The position numbers were made by a program, and so were the translations under genes. The notes under the pieces are model-generated. The model did not search any database and was not told the DNA's origin. It saw only the letters and a program-made list of their open reading frames with translations. Positions 35,910-45,217 of a stretch of 64,000 bases of DNA are shown here, in pieces. The DNA is from Methylibium sp964622685 (GTDB lineage: Bacteria > Pseudomonadota > Gammaproteobacteria > Burkholderiales > Burkholderiaceae_C). Positions within the stretch are counted from its first letter, which is position 1. Every line of letters begins with the position of its first letter. The DNA lies in the NCBI GenBank assembly GCA_964622685.1, contig CAZUUU010000001.1, forward strand, positions 1 through 64,000, in the 5' to 3' direction.

Positions 35910-37717
35910 TGACACCGATCGCACGGCTGGCCGCCGCGGCCTTCGCCCTCTCCGTCGGCATAGCCGGCGCCGCCCCGCCCGAGGCCGGCGGACCGAAGGT
36001 GCTGCGCTATGCCTTCCGCATCGCCGAGACGGGCTTCGATCCGCCGCAGATCTCGGACCTGTATTCGCGCACCATCGCCGCCAACATCTTCGAGGCGCCG
36101 CTGCAGTACGAATTCCTGGCCCGTCCGGTGCGGGCACGGCCCAACACCGCGGCGGCGATGCCGGAGATCTCGGCCGACTACAAGACCTTCACCTTCACGA
36201 TCCGCCCCGGCATCTACTTCGCCGACGACCCGGCCTTCAAGGGCGTGAAGCGCGAGCTGGTGGCGCAGGACTACGTCTATGCCATCAAGCGCCACTACGA
36301 CCCCAAGAACAAGAGCGCCAACCTCTACGGCTTCGAGAACGCCAATCTGCTGGGCCTGGGCGAGCTGCGCAAGGAAGCGCTGAAGACCGGCAAGCCCTTC
36401 GACTACGACCGCGAGGTCGAGGGCCTGCGGGCGCTGGACCGCTACCGCTTCCAGATCCGCATCGGCAACGCCGATCCGCGCTTCATCAACGACCTGACCG
36501 ACGCCTCGGTGGTCGGCGCGGTCGCGCGCGAGGTGGTCGAGTACTACGGCGACAAGATCATGGAGCACCCGGTCGGCACCGGGCCGTTCCGGCTGGTCGA
36601 GTGGCGGCGTGCCTCGAAGATGGTGCTGGAGCGCAATCCGAACTACCGCGACGAGTTCTACGACGAGGAGGCGCCGGCCGATGACCCGATCGCGCAGGCC
36701 GCGGCGACACGGCTCAAGGGCCGCAAGCTGCCGATGGTCGACCGCGTCGAGGTCAGCATCATCGACGAGAACCAGCCGCGCTGGCTGGCCTTCCTGAACG
36801 GCGAGCAGGACCTGGTGGAGGAGGTGCCGCCCGAGTACGCCGACCTCGTGATGCCCAACGCCCGGCTCGCGCCCAACCTGACGAAGCGCGGCATCCAGAT
36901 GGTCCGCTACCAGCGCGCCGACGTGTCGGTCTCCTACTTCGGCATGGAGAACCCGGTGGTCGGCGGCTACACGCCCGAGAAGGTGGCGTTGCGCCGCGCC
37001 ATCGCGCTGGCGGTCGACGTCGACAAGGAGATCCGGCTGGTGCGCAAGGGCCAGGCGATCCCGGCCCAGGGCCCGATCGGCCCCGGCACCTGGGGCTACA
37101 ACACGGCGCTCAAGACCGAGATGAGCGAGTTCAGCATCGCCCGCGCCAAGGCCCTGCTCGACCTCTACGGCTACGTCGACCGGGACGGCGACGGCTGGCG
37201 CGACCAGCCCGACGGCCAGCCGCTGATGCTGGAGTACGCGACCCAGCCCGACCAGTACAACCGCGCGCTGTCCGAGCAGTGGAAGAAGAACATGGACGCG
37301 ATCGGCCTGCGCATGGACTTCCGCATCGCCAAGTGGCCCGAGAACCTGAAGGCCTCGCGCAGCGGCAAGCTGATGATGTGGGGTGTGGGCTGGAGCGCCG
37401 GCCCCGACGGCGAAGGCTTCCTCGAACTGGGCTACGGGCCCAACAAGGGCCAGGCCAACCACGCGCGCTTCGACCTGCCGGCCTTCAATGCCGCCTACGA
37501 CCGGCAGAAGATGCTGCCCAACGGCCCCGAGCGCCAGGCCGCGATGGACGAGGCGCAGAAGCTGATGGTCACCTACATGCCCTACAAGGTCCACGTGCAC
37601 CGCATCTACACCGACCTGGCGCAGCCCTGGGTCGTCGGCTACCACCGCAACGTCTTCCTGCGCGAATTCTGGAAGTTCGTCGACATCGACCCGGCGCTGC
37701 GGCCGGCCGCGCGCTGA
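35909..37717 (+). CDS. Peptide ABC transporter substrate-binding protein 2 (family 5)
   Basis: A 602-residue paralog of the gene before it and the closer of its two neighbours in sequence. A signal peptide (LAAAAFALSVGIAGA) precedes PKVLRYAFRIAETGFDPPQ. It shares MEHPVGTGPFRLVEWRRASK, YDEEAPADDPIAQAA and GGYTPEKVALRRAIALAVDV with copy 1, but differs in scattered surface positions that may set ligand choice. It overlaps both neighbours by a single base (TGATG at each junction), so ribosomes probably re-initiate along the three genes. Family and context point to periplasmic peptide binding. Confidence 0.92.
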   Translation: MTPIARLAAAAFALSVGIAGAAPPEAGGPKVLRYAFRIAETGFDPPQISDLYSRTIAANIFEAPLQYEFLARPVRARPNTAAAMPEISADYKTFTFTIRPGIYFADDPAFKGVKRELVAQDYVYAIKRHYDPKNKSANLYGFENANLLGLGELRKEALKTGKPFDYDREVEGLRALDRYRFQIRIGNADPRFINDLTDASVVGAVAREVVEYYGDKIMEHPVGTGPFRLVEWRRASKMVLERNPNYRDEFYDEEAPADDPIAQAAATRLKGRKLPMVDRVEVSIIDENQPRWLAFLNGEQDLVEEVPPEYADLVMPNARLAPNLTKRGIQMVRYQRADVSVSYFGMENPVVGGYTPEKVALRRAIALAVDVDKEIRLVRKGQAIPAQGPIGPGTWGYNTALKTEMSEFSIARAKALLDLYGYVDRDGDGWRDQPDGQPLMLEYATQPDQYNRALSEQWKKNMDAIGLRMDFRIAKWPENLKASRSGKLMMWGVGWSAGPDGEGFLELGYGPNKGQANHARFDLPAFNAAYDRQKMLPNGPERQAAMDEAQKLMVTYMPYKVHVHRIYTDLAQPWVVGYHRNVFLREFWKFVDIDPALRPAAR

Positions 37718-39534
37718 TGCGTGCGGCGCGGCGTTGGGGCGCCGCCTTGCTGGCGCTGCTGGGGGCGCTGGCGGCGCTGACGCCGCCGGCCGTGGCCGCC
37801 GATGCGGCCAAGCCCAAGGTGCTGCGCATCGCCTTCCGCGCCGCCGAGACCGGCTTCGACCCGGCGCTGATCAACGACCTGTACTCGCGCACCGTCACGC
37901 CGCACATCTTCGAGGGGATGTACACCTATGACCCGCTGGCGCGGCCGGCGAAGATCAAGCCGCTGACGGCCGCGGCGATGCCCGAGGTGTCGGCCGACTT
38001 CCGCGTCTGGACGATCCGCCTGCGGCCGGGCATCTACTTCGCCGACGATCCGGCCTTCAAGGGCAAGCGACGCGAACTGGTGGCCGAGGACTACGTCTAC
38101 ACCTTCAAGCGCTTCTTCGACCCGGCGAACAAGAGCCCGGTCTATGCGGGTGTCGCCGAGAACCGCATCCTCGGCCTGGACGAGCTGCGCCAGGAAGCCC
38201 TGAAGAACAAGACGCCGTTCGACTACGACCGGCCGGTCGAGGGCCTGAAGGCGCTCGACCGCTACACGCTGCAGTTCCGCCTCGAGTCGCCGCGGCCGCG
38301 CTTCCTGTACGGCCTGGCCACCGGTGACCTGTTCGGCGCGGTGGCGCGCGAGGTCATCGAGCACTACCCCGGCGAGACCATGGCGCATCCGGTCGGCACC
38401 GGCCCCTTCGTGCTGAAGCAGTGGCGTCGCAGCTCGCTGATCGTGCTGGAGCGCAATCCGCAGTTCCGCGAGATGTTCTACGACGCCGAGCCCAACGCCG
38501 ACGACGCCGACGGCCGGGCGATCCTGGCGCGCTTCAAGGGCCGGCGGCTGCCGATGGTCGACCGCGTCGAGGTCAGCATCATCGAGGAGCCGCAGCCGCG
38601 CTGGCTGGCCTTCCTGAACGACGAGCTCGATGCGGTCGAGCTGCCGGAGGACTTCGCCGACCAGGCGATCCCCAACGGCAAGCTCGCGCCCAACCTCGCC
38701 AAGCGCGGCATCACGCAGCACAGCATCGTCTACGCCGACGTGCGCATGACGATGTTCAACATGGAGGACCCCGTCATCGGCGGCTACACGCCCGACAAGG
38801 TGGCGCTGCGACGGGCGATCAGCCTGGGCTTCGACGTCGACCGCGAGATCCGCCTGGTGCGGCGCGGCCAGGCCATCCCGGCCCAGGCCGGCATCATGCC
38901 GCACACCTACGGCTACGACCCCAGGCTGCGCAGCACCAACTCCGAGTACGACCCGGCGCGCGCCAAGGCACTGCTGGACTTGTACGGCTATGTCGACCGG
39001 GACGGCGACGGCTGGCGCGAGCAGCCCGACGGCTCGCCGCTGGTGCTGGAGTTCTCGACCCAGTCCGACCAGCTGTCGCGCCAGCTCGACGAGACCTGGC
39101 AGCACGGCATGCGCGCCATCGGCCTGCGCATGACGCTGCGCACACGCCAGTGGCCCGAGAACCTGAAGGCCGCGCGCGCCGGCAAGCTGATGCTGTGGAT
39201 GGTCGGCCTGAGCGCCGCCTCGCCCGACGGCCAGCCCTCGTTCCAGCGCCTCTACGGTCCGGCGGCCGGCGGCCAGAACATGGCGCGCTTCAAGTTCGAC
39301 CGGTTCGACGAGCTCTACCGCCGCAGCAACGAGATGCCCGACGGCCCCGAGCGCCTGGCGCTGATGGCCGAGATGAGCAAGATCAACACCGCCTACATGC
39401 CCTACAAGTACCACGTGCACCGCATCTACACCGACCTGCTGCACAAGCGCCTGGTCGGCTACAAGCGCCCGCTGTTCTGGCAGGAGCTGTGGCACTACGT
39501 GGACATCGACGAGAACGATCGCCCGGCGCACTGA
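37717..39534 (+). CDS. Peptide ABC transporter substrate-binding protein 3 (family 5)
   Basis: A 605-residue third paralog, more diverged. It has a signal peptide (RWGAALLALLGALAALTPPAVA), then PKVLRIAFRAAETGFDPALI and the GTGP signature in MAHPVGTGPFVLKQWRRSS. Where copies 1 and 2 have EEVPPE it has AVELPED, and the C-terminal ligand region (QPSFQRLYGPAAGGQNMARF) differs clearly, so it may bind another ligand class. Its start overlaps the stop of copy 2 by one base. The acetoacetyl-CoA synthetase gene begins 33 bp downstream with its own GAGGAG site and may be on the same transcript. Confidence 0.92.
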   Translation: MRAARRWGAALLALLGALAALTPPAVAADAAKPKVLRIAFRAAETGFDPALINDLYSRTVTPHIFEGMYTYDPLARPAKIKPLTAAAMPEVSADFRVWTIRLRPGIYFADDPAFKGKRRELVAEDYVYTFKRFFDPANKSPVYAGVAENRILGLDELRQEALKNKTPFDYDRPVEGLKALDRYTLQFRLESPRPRFLYGLATGDLFGAVAREVIEHYPGETMAHPVGTGPFVLKQWRRSSLIVLERNPQFREMFYDAEPNADDADGRAILARFKGRRLPMVDRVEVSIIEEPQPRWLAFLNDELDAVELPEDFADQAIPNGKLAPNLAKRGITQHSIVYADVRMTMFNMEDPVIGGYTPDKVALRRAISLGFDVDREIRLVRRGQAIPAQAGIMPHTYGYDPRLRSTNSEYDPARAKALLDLYGYVDRDGDGWREQPDGSPLVLEFSTQSDQLSRQLDETWQHGMRAIGLRMTLRTRQWPENLKAARAGKLMLWMVGLSAASPDGQPSFQRLYGPAAGGQNMARFKFDRFDELYRRSNEMPDGPERLALMAEMSKINTAYMPYKYHVHRIYTDLLHKRLVGYKRPLFWQELWHYVDIDENDRPAH

Positions 39535-39567
39535 CCCGCGCCCGCACCCAGCCGAGGAGACCGGCGC

Positions 39568-41610
39568 ATGGCGCAGCCCGAACCACGCATCCTCGACTAC
39601 ACGCGCTGGCTCGAACGCCACCGCGGCCTGCGCTTCGACCCGACCACGCACGCCGGCTACGACGCGCTGTGGCGCTGGTCGACGCGCGACCTGGAGGCCT
39701 TCTGGGGCTCGGTCTGGGACTACTTCGACCTGCAGTCGCCGACGCCCCGGCGCGCGGTGCTGGCCGAGGCGCGCATGCCCGGTGCGCGCTGGTTCGAGGG
39801 CGCGCAGCTCAACTACGCGCAGCAGGTGTTCCGCCATGCCCACGCGACGCACGCGGCCGGCCACCCGGCGATCGTGTTCCGCAACGAACGCATGGGGCGT
39901 GCGCTCGCGACGACGAGCTGGCCCGAGCTGCGCGCCCGCGTCGCCTCGCTGGCCGCGGCACTGCGCGGCCTGGGCGTGGCGCCGGGCGACCGCGTCTGTG
40001 CCTACCTGCCCAACACGCCGGACACGGTCGTGGCCTTCCTCGCCTGTGCGAGCCTCGGCGCGGTGTGGTCGGTGTGCTCGCCCGACATGGGCCCGGTGGC
40101 GGTGCTCGACCGCTGGCGGCAGATCGAGCCCCGGGTCCTGATCGCCTGCGACGGCGTCGTCTCGGGCGGCGTGGTCCACGACCGCCGCGCGGTGGTCGGC
40201 GAGCTGATCGCGCAGTTGCCGAGCGTCGCCCACGTGGCGCTGGTGGCCAACCTGGATCCGGCCGTCGGCACGAACGGCATCGAGACGCACGGCCGCACGA
40301 CCCATCGCTTCGAGGCGCTGACCGCCGACGCCGATGCGGCCCTGGCGCCGCTGCCGCTGCCCTTCGACCACCCGCTGTGGATCGTCTATTCCAGCGGCAC
40401 CACCGGCCTGCCCAAGGCCATCGTGCACGGGCATGGCGGCGTGATGCTCGAGGCGCTGAAGGCCAACGCGCTGCACAACGACATCGGCAGCACCCTCGCC
40501 ACCGGCGAGCGCTACCACTGGTACAGCAGCACCGGCTGGATCATGTGGAACTCGCAGGTCTCGGGCCTGCTGTCGGGCACCACGATCTGCCTGTACGACG
40601 GCAGCCCCGGCGGTCCTCACCCGAGCACCGGCCGGCCGGCCGACTGGGGCACGCTGTGGCGCTTTGCGGCGGATGCCGGCGTCACGACCTTCGGCGCCGG
40701 CGCCGCGTTCTACGCCAGCTGCCTGAAGGCCGGCGCCGAGCCGCAGCGCGAAGGCGACCTGTCGCGACTGCGGGCCGTCGGCTCGACCGGCTCGCCGCTG
40801 TCGGACGAGTGCTACCAGTGGATCTGGGACCGCTGCCCCCAGGTCGACGGCCGCGACATCTGGCTCAACCCGATCTCGGGCGGCACCGACTTCGCCGGCG
40901 CCTTCGTCGCCGGCATGCGCACGCTGCCGGTCGTGAAGGGCGAGATGCAGTGCCGTTGCCTCGGCGCCGCGGTCGAGGCCTGGAGCGAGGACGGCCGCGA
41001 ACTGCACGACGAGGTCGGCGAACTGGTGTGCACGAAGCCGATGCCGTCGATGCCGCTGCGCTTCTGGGCCGACGAGGGCGACCGCCGCTACCACGACAGC
41101 TACTTCGACATGTACCCGGGCGTCTGGCGCCACGGCGACTGGATCCGCATCACGCCGCGCGGCGGCGCGGTCATCTACGGCCGCAGCGACGCGACGATCA
41201 ACCGCCACGGCATCCGCATGGGCACGGCCGAGCTCTATCGCGCGGTCGAGGCGCAAGCCGAAGTGCTCGACAGCCTGGTCGTCGATCTCGAGTACCTCGG
41301 ACGGCCGAGCTGGATGCCGCTGTTCGTCGTGTTGCGCGAGGGTCTCGCGCTCGACGATGCGTTGACGCGGCGGCTCAAGGCCGCGATCCGCCAGGCGCTG
41401 TCGCCGCGCCATGTGCCCGACGAGATCTTCCAGGTGAGCGCGATCCCGCGCACCTTGTCCGGCAAGAAGATGGAACTGCCCGTGAAGAAGCTGCTGATGG
41501 GCGCCGACGCGCGCCAGGTGCTGAACCCCGATGCGATGGCCAATGCCGCCAGCGTCGAGTGGTTCGTGACTTTTGCACGCTCGCACGCGGCGCAGCGAAG
41601 CGGCGGGTGA
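39568..41610 (+). CDS. Acetoacetate-CoA ligase (acetoacetyl-CoA synthetase)
   Basis: A 680-residue adenylate-forming enzyme. It activates acetoacetate with ATP and CoA in the cytoplasm and links ketone-body or polyhydroxybutyrate-derived acetoacetate to central metabolism. Motifs are the P-loop-like IVYSSGTTGLPKAIVHGHGG, YHWYSSTGWIMWNSQ, the AacS-typical NPISGGTDFAGAFV and the hinge/arginine region GRSDATINRHGIRMG. The catalytic lysine is in RTLSGKKMELPVKKLL. The N-terminal ACAS-type extension (FWGSVWDYFDL) fits the family, as does the length. GAGGAG precedes the ATG. Confidence 0.93.
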   Translation: MAQPEPRILDYTRWLERHRGLRFDPTTHAGYDALWRWSTRDLEAFWGSVWDYFDLQSPTPRRAVLAEARMPGARWFEGAQLNYAQQVFRHAHATHAAGHPAIVFRNERMGRALATTSWPELRARVASLAAALRGLGVAPGDRVCAYLPNTPDTVVAFLACASLGAVWSVCSPDMGPVAVLDRWRQIEPRVLIACDGVVSGGVVHDRRAVVGELIAQLPSVAHVALVANLDPAVGTNGIETHGRTTHRFEALTADADAALAPLPLPFDHPLWIVYSSGTTGLPKAIVHGHGGVMLEALKANALHNDIGSTLATGERYHWYSSTGWIMWNSQVSGLLSGTTICLYDGSPGGPHPSTGRPADWGTLWRFAADAGVTTFGAGAAFYASCLKAGAEPQREGDLSRLRAVGSTGSPLSDECYQWIWDRCPQVDGRDIWLNPISGGTDFAGAFVAGMRTLPVVKGEMQCRCLGAAVEAWSEDGRELHDEVGELVCTKPMPSMPLRFWADEGDRRYHDSYFDMYPGVWRHGDWIRITPRGGAVIYGRSDATINRHGIRMGTAELYRAVEAQAEVLDSLVVDLEYLGRPSWMPLFVVLREGLALDDALTRRLKAAIRQALSPRHVPDEIFQVSAIPRTLSGKKMELPVKKLLMGADARQVLNPDAMANAASVEWFVTFARSHAAQRSGG

Positions 41611-41737
41611 TTGCCCGCCCCCCAAGCGCGGGGGCCCGGACCCGCGCCTCGGGGGCTGTGCCGACGAGGTCCCACGCGGAGACTCCTTCCATCGGTCGCG
41701 CCTCCGCGCTGCCATCGGACCTCCCGGAACCTCGCTC

Positions 41738-42427
41738 ATGAAGAAGACCTGCCTGAACCTCGTCGTGGCCGCAGCCGCCCTGTGCGCCGGCCACGCCGGT
41801 GCCCAGACGAACACCACCGCGCAAGACCTGATCAACGCCGGTGCCGTGGGTCGCACCACCGCCTCGGTTCACGGCATCGACTTCAGCGCGCAAGGCGGCA
41901 GCTTCGCTTCGAAGACCGTCGCCGGCGTCACCGCGATCGGCGTCGCGGGCGGCGCGAGCGGCGGCGAGATCGACCTCGGCCAGAGCATCACCGCGAGCTT
42001 CGCGTCGCGCGTCGCGATCGCCTCGTTCAGCCTCGCCTTCCTGTTCGACGGTCCCGAGTTCGGCGACGTCCGCGAGGTGGCGCGCGTCTCGTTGCTCGGC
42101 ACCGACCAGGTCGGCCTGCTGACCGCGACGGGGGCGACGTCGGCCCTCTGGTCGCTGGGTGGCCTCGTCACCAACCTCAGCCCGGGCACCGAGCGGGGTG
42201 CCGGCGCCTGGACCGTCAGCAACCCCTTCGGCAACCTCGCCGGCAGTGGCCTGCGCTTCGAGGCCCTCGCCGGTCTGCCGGGCCCCGGCTGCAACGGCTG
42301 CTCGAACCAGTCCGACTACGCGGTGCTGAACGTGAGCCCGGTGCCCGAGCCCAGCACCTACGCGCTGATGGCCGCGGGCCTGCTGGCCGTCGGCTGGGTG
42401 GTGCGGCGCCGCCGGCCCCAGGCCTGA
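41738..42427 (+). CDS. PEP-CTERM sorting-domain protein
   Basis: A 229-residue secreted protein. It has a signal peptide (KKTCLNLVVAAAALCAGHAGAQ), a Gly/Ala/Ser/Thr-rich beta-type body with few charges, and a C-terminal sorting signal. The sorting signal is VPEPSTYALMAAGLLAVGW followed by the basic tail VVRRRRPQA. Proteins with this signal are processed by an exosortase and released or attached outside the outer membrane, often with exopolysaccharide. Two cysteines lie in PGCNGCSNQS. Family function of the body is unknown. The 127 bp upstream contain a C/G-rich hairpin but no clear promoter. Confidence 0.9.
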   Translation: MKKTCLNLVVAAAALCAGHAGAQTNTTAQDLINAGAVGRTTASVHGIDFSAQGGSFASKTVAGVTAIGVAGGASGGEIDLGQSITASFASRVAIASFSLAFLFDGPEFGDVREVARVSLLGTDQVGLLTATGATSALWSLGGLVTNLSPGTERGAGAWTVSNPFGNLAGSGLRFEALAGLPGPGCNGCSNQSDYAVLNVSPVPEPSTYALMAAGLLAVGWVVRRRRPQA

Positions 42428-42479
42428 GACCCGAGGCCTGACGAGAGGCTGGCTGCCGCGCCGGCCTCACAGCCGCGGC

Positions 42480-42986
42480 CTACAGCGGCAGCTCCGTGAA
42501 GTAGCGGCCGCCGTGGAAGATCAGCGGCGTCGCGCCCGGCGTGACGCTGCAGCGCTCGACCTCGCCGACGAAGATGACGTGGTCGCCTTCCTCGTAGCGG
42601 CTGCGGTTGAAGCACTCGAAGACCGCCACGGCGCCTTCGAGGACCGGCGCACCGCTCTCGCCCTCGCGCCACGCCACGCTCACGAAACGGTCCGCGGTCT
42701 TGCTGGCAAAGCGCTCGGCCAGTTCGTGCTGCCCGGCGCTGAGGATGTTGATCGCGTAGTGCGACCCCTGGGCGAAGGCCGGCATCGTGCCGGAGCGCCG
42801 CGCCAGGCTCCACAGCACCAGCGGCGGCGCGAGCGAGACCGAGTTGAAGGAATTGGCGGTCAGGCCGACGCGCTCGCCGGCCGCGGTGCGCGCGGTGACG
42901 ATGGTCACGCCGGTCGCGAACATCCCGAGCGCCGCACGGAAGTCCTGCGCGGTGAAGGCCGGCGCCTGGGCGCGCGGCCCGCTCAC
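42480..42986 (-). CDS. Flavin reductase family protein
   Basis: A 168-residue FMN-binding split-barrel protein. The typical opening FRAALGMFATGVTIVTARTA is followed by GLTANSFNSVSLAPPLVLWSL (flavin-binding), HYAINILSAGQHELAERFA and the C-terminal HHxxF-like FHGGRYFTEL. Such enzymes reduce flavin with NAD(P)H for a partner monooxygenase, or bind FMN for another role. A GTG start at 42986 is chosen because it overlaps the TGA of the upstream MaoC gene as GTGA, the usual coupled arrangement. No monooxygenase gene is adjacent. Confidence 0.87.
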   Translation of the reverse strand: MSGPRAQAPAFTAQDFRAALGMFATGVTIVTARTAAGERVGLTANSFNSVSLAPPLVLWSLARRSGTMPAFAQGSHYAINILSAGQHELAERFASKTADRFVSVAWREGESGAPVLEGAVAVFECFNRSRYEEGDHVIFVGEVERCSVTPGATPLIFHGGRYFTELPL

Positions 42987-43462
42987 GCTTCGGCCTTTCG
43001 ATCGCGGCGTCCGAACATGCCCCAGCCCTCCATCGTCAACACCGGGTCGTCGCGCTGGTTGAGCACGGTCCAACGCGAACGCACCAGGCCCACCTCGGGC
43101 CGGCTGTTCATCGGCCGGGCCTCGAGCACTTCCATGCGCACGCGCAGGGTGTCGCCGACCCGCACGGGCTTGAGCCAGCGCAGGTTGTCGATGCCCGGCG
43201 AGCCGAGGCTGGACGAGTCGAGCAGGTAGTCGTCGCACATCATGCGCATCACGAGCGCGCAGGTGTGCCAGCCGCTGGCCGCCAGGCCGCCGAACAGCGA
43301 GGCCTTGGCGGCCTCCTCGTCGACGTGGAAGGGTTGGGGGTCGAACTCGCGGGCGAAGCGGACCATGTCCTCGCGCTCCAGCGTGCGGTGGCCGAACTCG
43401 CGCACCGTGCCGACGGCGAAGTCTTCCCAGTGCAGGCGCGGCGGCGTCTTCATCGCCGTCAT
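42983..43462 (-). CDS. MaoC-like hotdog-fold dehydratase
   Basis: A 159-residue hotdog-fold protein of the MaoC family, which hydrate enoyl-CoA or related thioesters. The catalytic Asp/His pair is in FAREFDPQPFHVDEEAA, followed by GGLAASGWHTCALVMRMM and GIDNLRWLKPVRVGDTL. The start is uncertain: ATG 43462 is used, with a second ATG three codons later. It is coupled to the flavin reductase gene downstream by a four-base overlap. The substrate is unknown; the pairing suggests catabolism of an acyl-CoA or aromatic compound. Confidence 0.87.
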   Translation of the reverse strand: MTAMKTPPRLHWEDFAVGTVREFGHRTLEREDMVRFAREFDPQPFHVDEEAAKASLFGGLAASGWHTCALVMRMMCDDYLLDSSSLGSPGIDNLRWLKPVRVGDTLRVRMEVLEARPMNSRPEVGLVRSRWTVLNQRDDPVLTMEGWGMFGRRDRKAEA

Positions 43463-43499
43463 GCCGCCCGCCACCGCAGGTGAATCCCGGCGCAGCGCA

Positions 43500-45185
43500 T
43501 CAGGCCGCAGGCTTCTTCTTGCCCGCCGCGACGCTGGTCGCCAGCAGGCCGGCGCAGGTCGCGCGTTGCGGATCGCCGGCCGGCAGCGCGGCGCACAGGC
43601 CGTCGCGCTGGGTGCGCAGGCGACCCAGCACCGCGGCCTGCTCGGGGCCCTTGTTCCAGGCCAGCAGCTTGGCGCTCATGCGCTCGAGCGCGGCCGTGTT
43701 GCGCTCGTAGAAGCCGTGCTCCTGGCCCTGCAGCTCGGCCAGCACGCTGCTCGCGGCGCGGTCGATGCGGGGGCCGTCCTCGGGCGACAGCTCGAGCAGC
43801 GCCGTCACGTAGGTCACGCCCCACTGCACGCGGGTGGCCGGCCCCTGGGACTCGCGGTAGGCGCGCTCGTACCAGTCCAGCGCGCCGGGCTTGTCGTTGC
43901 GGCGCTTCGCGTTGGCGGCCAGCGACAGCATCGCGTAGTACGGCGTCTGCGAGCGCTTCAGCTCCGACTGCAGCAGCCGGTCGGAATCGTCCAGCAAGCC
44001 GGCCTGGGCCAGCGCATAGGCCGCGCCCGTGATGACGGCATTGCGCTCGTTGTCGCCGGTGACCTCGCGGTCCATGCGGGCCGCCTCGCGCTGCACGTGC
44101 TCCTTCAGCACCGCGCTCAGCGGCGCCGGTTGCCTGGCGGCGATGCCGAGCTCGAGCTTCGCCAGGTCGATGCGCGAGATCAGCGCCGACAGCCGGTCGC
44201 CGTGGGACAAGCGCGTGTCGGCGGTCAGGCGGTCGAGCGTCGCGGCCCAGGTCGCGATCAGTTCCTCGCGCTCGGGCGTCCTGGGCGCCGTCAACGCTGC
44301 CGTCAGGTCGCGCGCGTAGTTGCTGACGAGGTCGAGGTTCTCGCGCGCCAGCAGGTCATCGGCCAGCACGGCCAGCACGCGTTCGCGCGCCGCGGCCGGC
44401 GCCTGGCGCTTCGGCGCCGGTTCGGCAGCCGCCTGGGCCACCAGGGCCTTGAGCATCAGGCGCGTGCCGGCCTCGGCCTGGTCGGGCGGGCAGGCCTGGG
44501 CCAGGCGCTGCAGCGTGGCGGCCAGCTGGGCCTTGGGCAGGAGCTGCTGCTCGTCGGTGTCCCAGGAGTAGTAGGCCAGCAGCCGCCAGTCCTCGGCGCT
44601 CAGCTTCGCGGGCGCCGACCGGGCCTGCGCGAACACTTCCTTGACCGGCCGCGCCGCGCCCAGCCCGAGGGCCAGCACCTGCAGGTACTTCTGGGCGTCG
44701 ACCTCGCCGGGCAGGCGCGTCAGCTCGCTGCCGTCGGGCCGGAACAGGATCATCGTCGGGTAGCCGCGCACCTTGAAGCGCTCGCCGAGCTTCTGCGCGC
44801 CGGGCAGGTCGCCGTCGAGGTAGACGGCCAGGAAGCCGCGGCTCTTCTCGATGAACTCGGGGCGCACGAACACCGTCGCCTTGACCTGGCTGCAGGGCGG
44901 GCACCACTCCGCGCCCCAGTAGACGAAGACCGGCTTGCCCTGGCTCCTGGCCTCGGCGAAGACGGCGTCCGCCTCGGCCTCGGCCTTCGGCTTGCGCCAC
45001 GCGACGCCGGCGTCTTCGTGCGCGCTGCCGGCCGCCACCGCCGCAGCGACGGCCGGCGTGACGGCGGCCGTGACCGCGGCGCTCGCGGCCGCCTCGACGG
45101 TCGGGCTCTCGGCGGGCCGCGAGCAGGCCGTCAGCAGCAGGGCGGCGGCCAGCGGGATCGACAGGGCGGCGGGCGTGGAGCGCAT
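43500..45185 (-). CDS. Thioredoxin-domain lipoprotein with long helical C-terminal region
   Basis: A 561-residue protein. Residues 1-20 form a lipoprotein signal with lipobox LLTAC, then an Ala/Val-rich linker (about 25-55). A thioredoxin-like domain (about 65-180) has the redox motif WCPPC (Cys95 and Cys98) and the cis-Pro in RGYPTMILF. The remaining about 380 residues are alpha-helical and probably TPR-like. It resembles the DsbD-gamma/thiol:disulfide type (YWGAEWCPPCSQVKATVF). It probably acts in the periplasm, reducing or isomerising disulfides of partners held by the helical part. Its partners are unknown. Confidence 0.85.
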   Translation of the reverse strand: MRSTPAALSIPLAAALLLTACSRPAESPTVEAAASAAVTAAVTPAVAAAVAAGSAHEDAGVAWRKPKAEAEADAVFAEARSQGKPVFVYWGAEWCPPCSQVKATVFVRPEFIEKSRGFLAVYLDGDLPGAQKLGERFKVRGYPTMILFRPDGSELTRLPGEVDAQKYLQVLALGLGAARPVKEVFAQARSAPAKLSAEDWRLLAYYSWDTDEQQLLPKAQLAATLQRLAQACPPDQAEAGTRLMLKALVAQAAAEPAPKRQAPAAARERVLAVLADDLLARENLDLVSNYARDLTAALTAPRTPEREELIATWAATLDRLTADTRLSHGDRLSALISRIDLAKLELGIAARQPAPLSAVLKEHVQREAARMDREVTGDNERNAVITGAAYALAQAGLLDDSDRLLQSELKRSQTPYYAMLSLAANAKRRNDKPGALDWYERAYRESQGPATRVQWGVTYVTALLELSPEDGPRIDRAASSVLAELQGQEHGFYERNTAALERMSAKLLAWNKGPEQAAVLGRLRTQRDGLCAALPAGDPQRATCAGLLATSVAAGKKKPAA

Positions 45186-45217
45186 GGTCGTGGACGAGGG
45201 TCGGATACCGAAGTGTC

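Noticed and set aside
41611..41737. C/G-run hairpin after acetoacetyl-CoA synthetase as a terminator
   Set aside because: CCCCC and GGGGG arms can pair, but no T run follows and several alternative pairings exist in this G/C-rich gap, so it is not called.
37639..41859. Open frame of about 1400 codons on the minus strand opposite the third binding protein and acetoacetyl-CoA synthetase
   Set aside because: It is opposite two strongly recognised genes, is rich in Arg/His/Gln/Val with no family motif, and arises from the extreme G/C bias at third positions. The same explanation covers the other long antisense frames.
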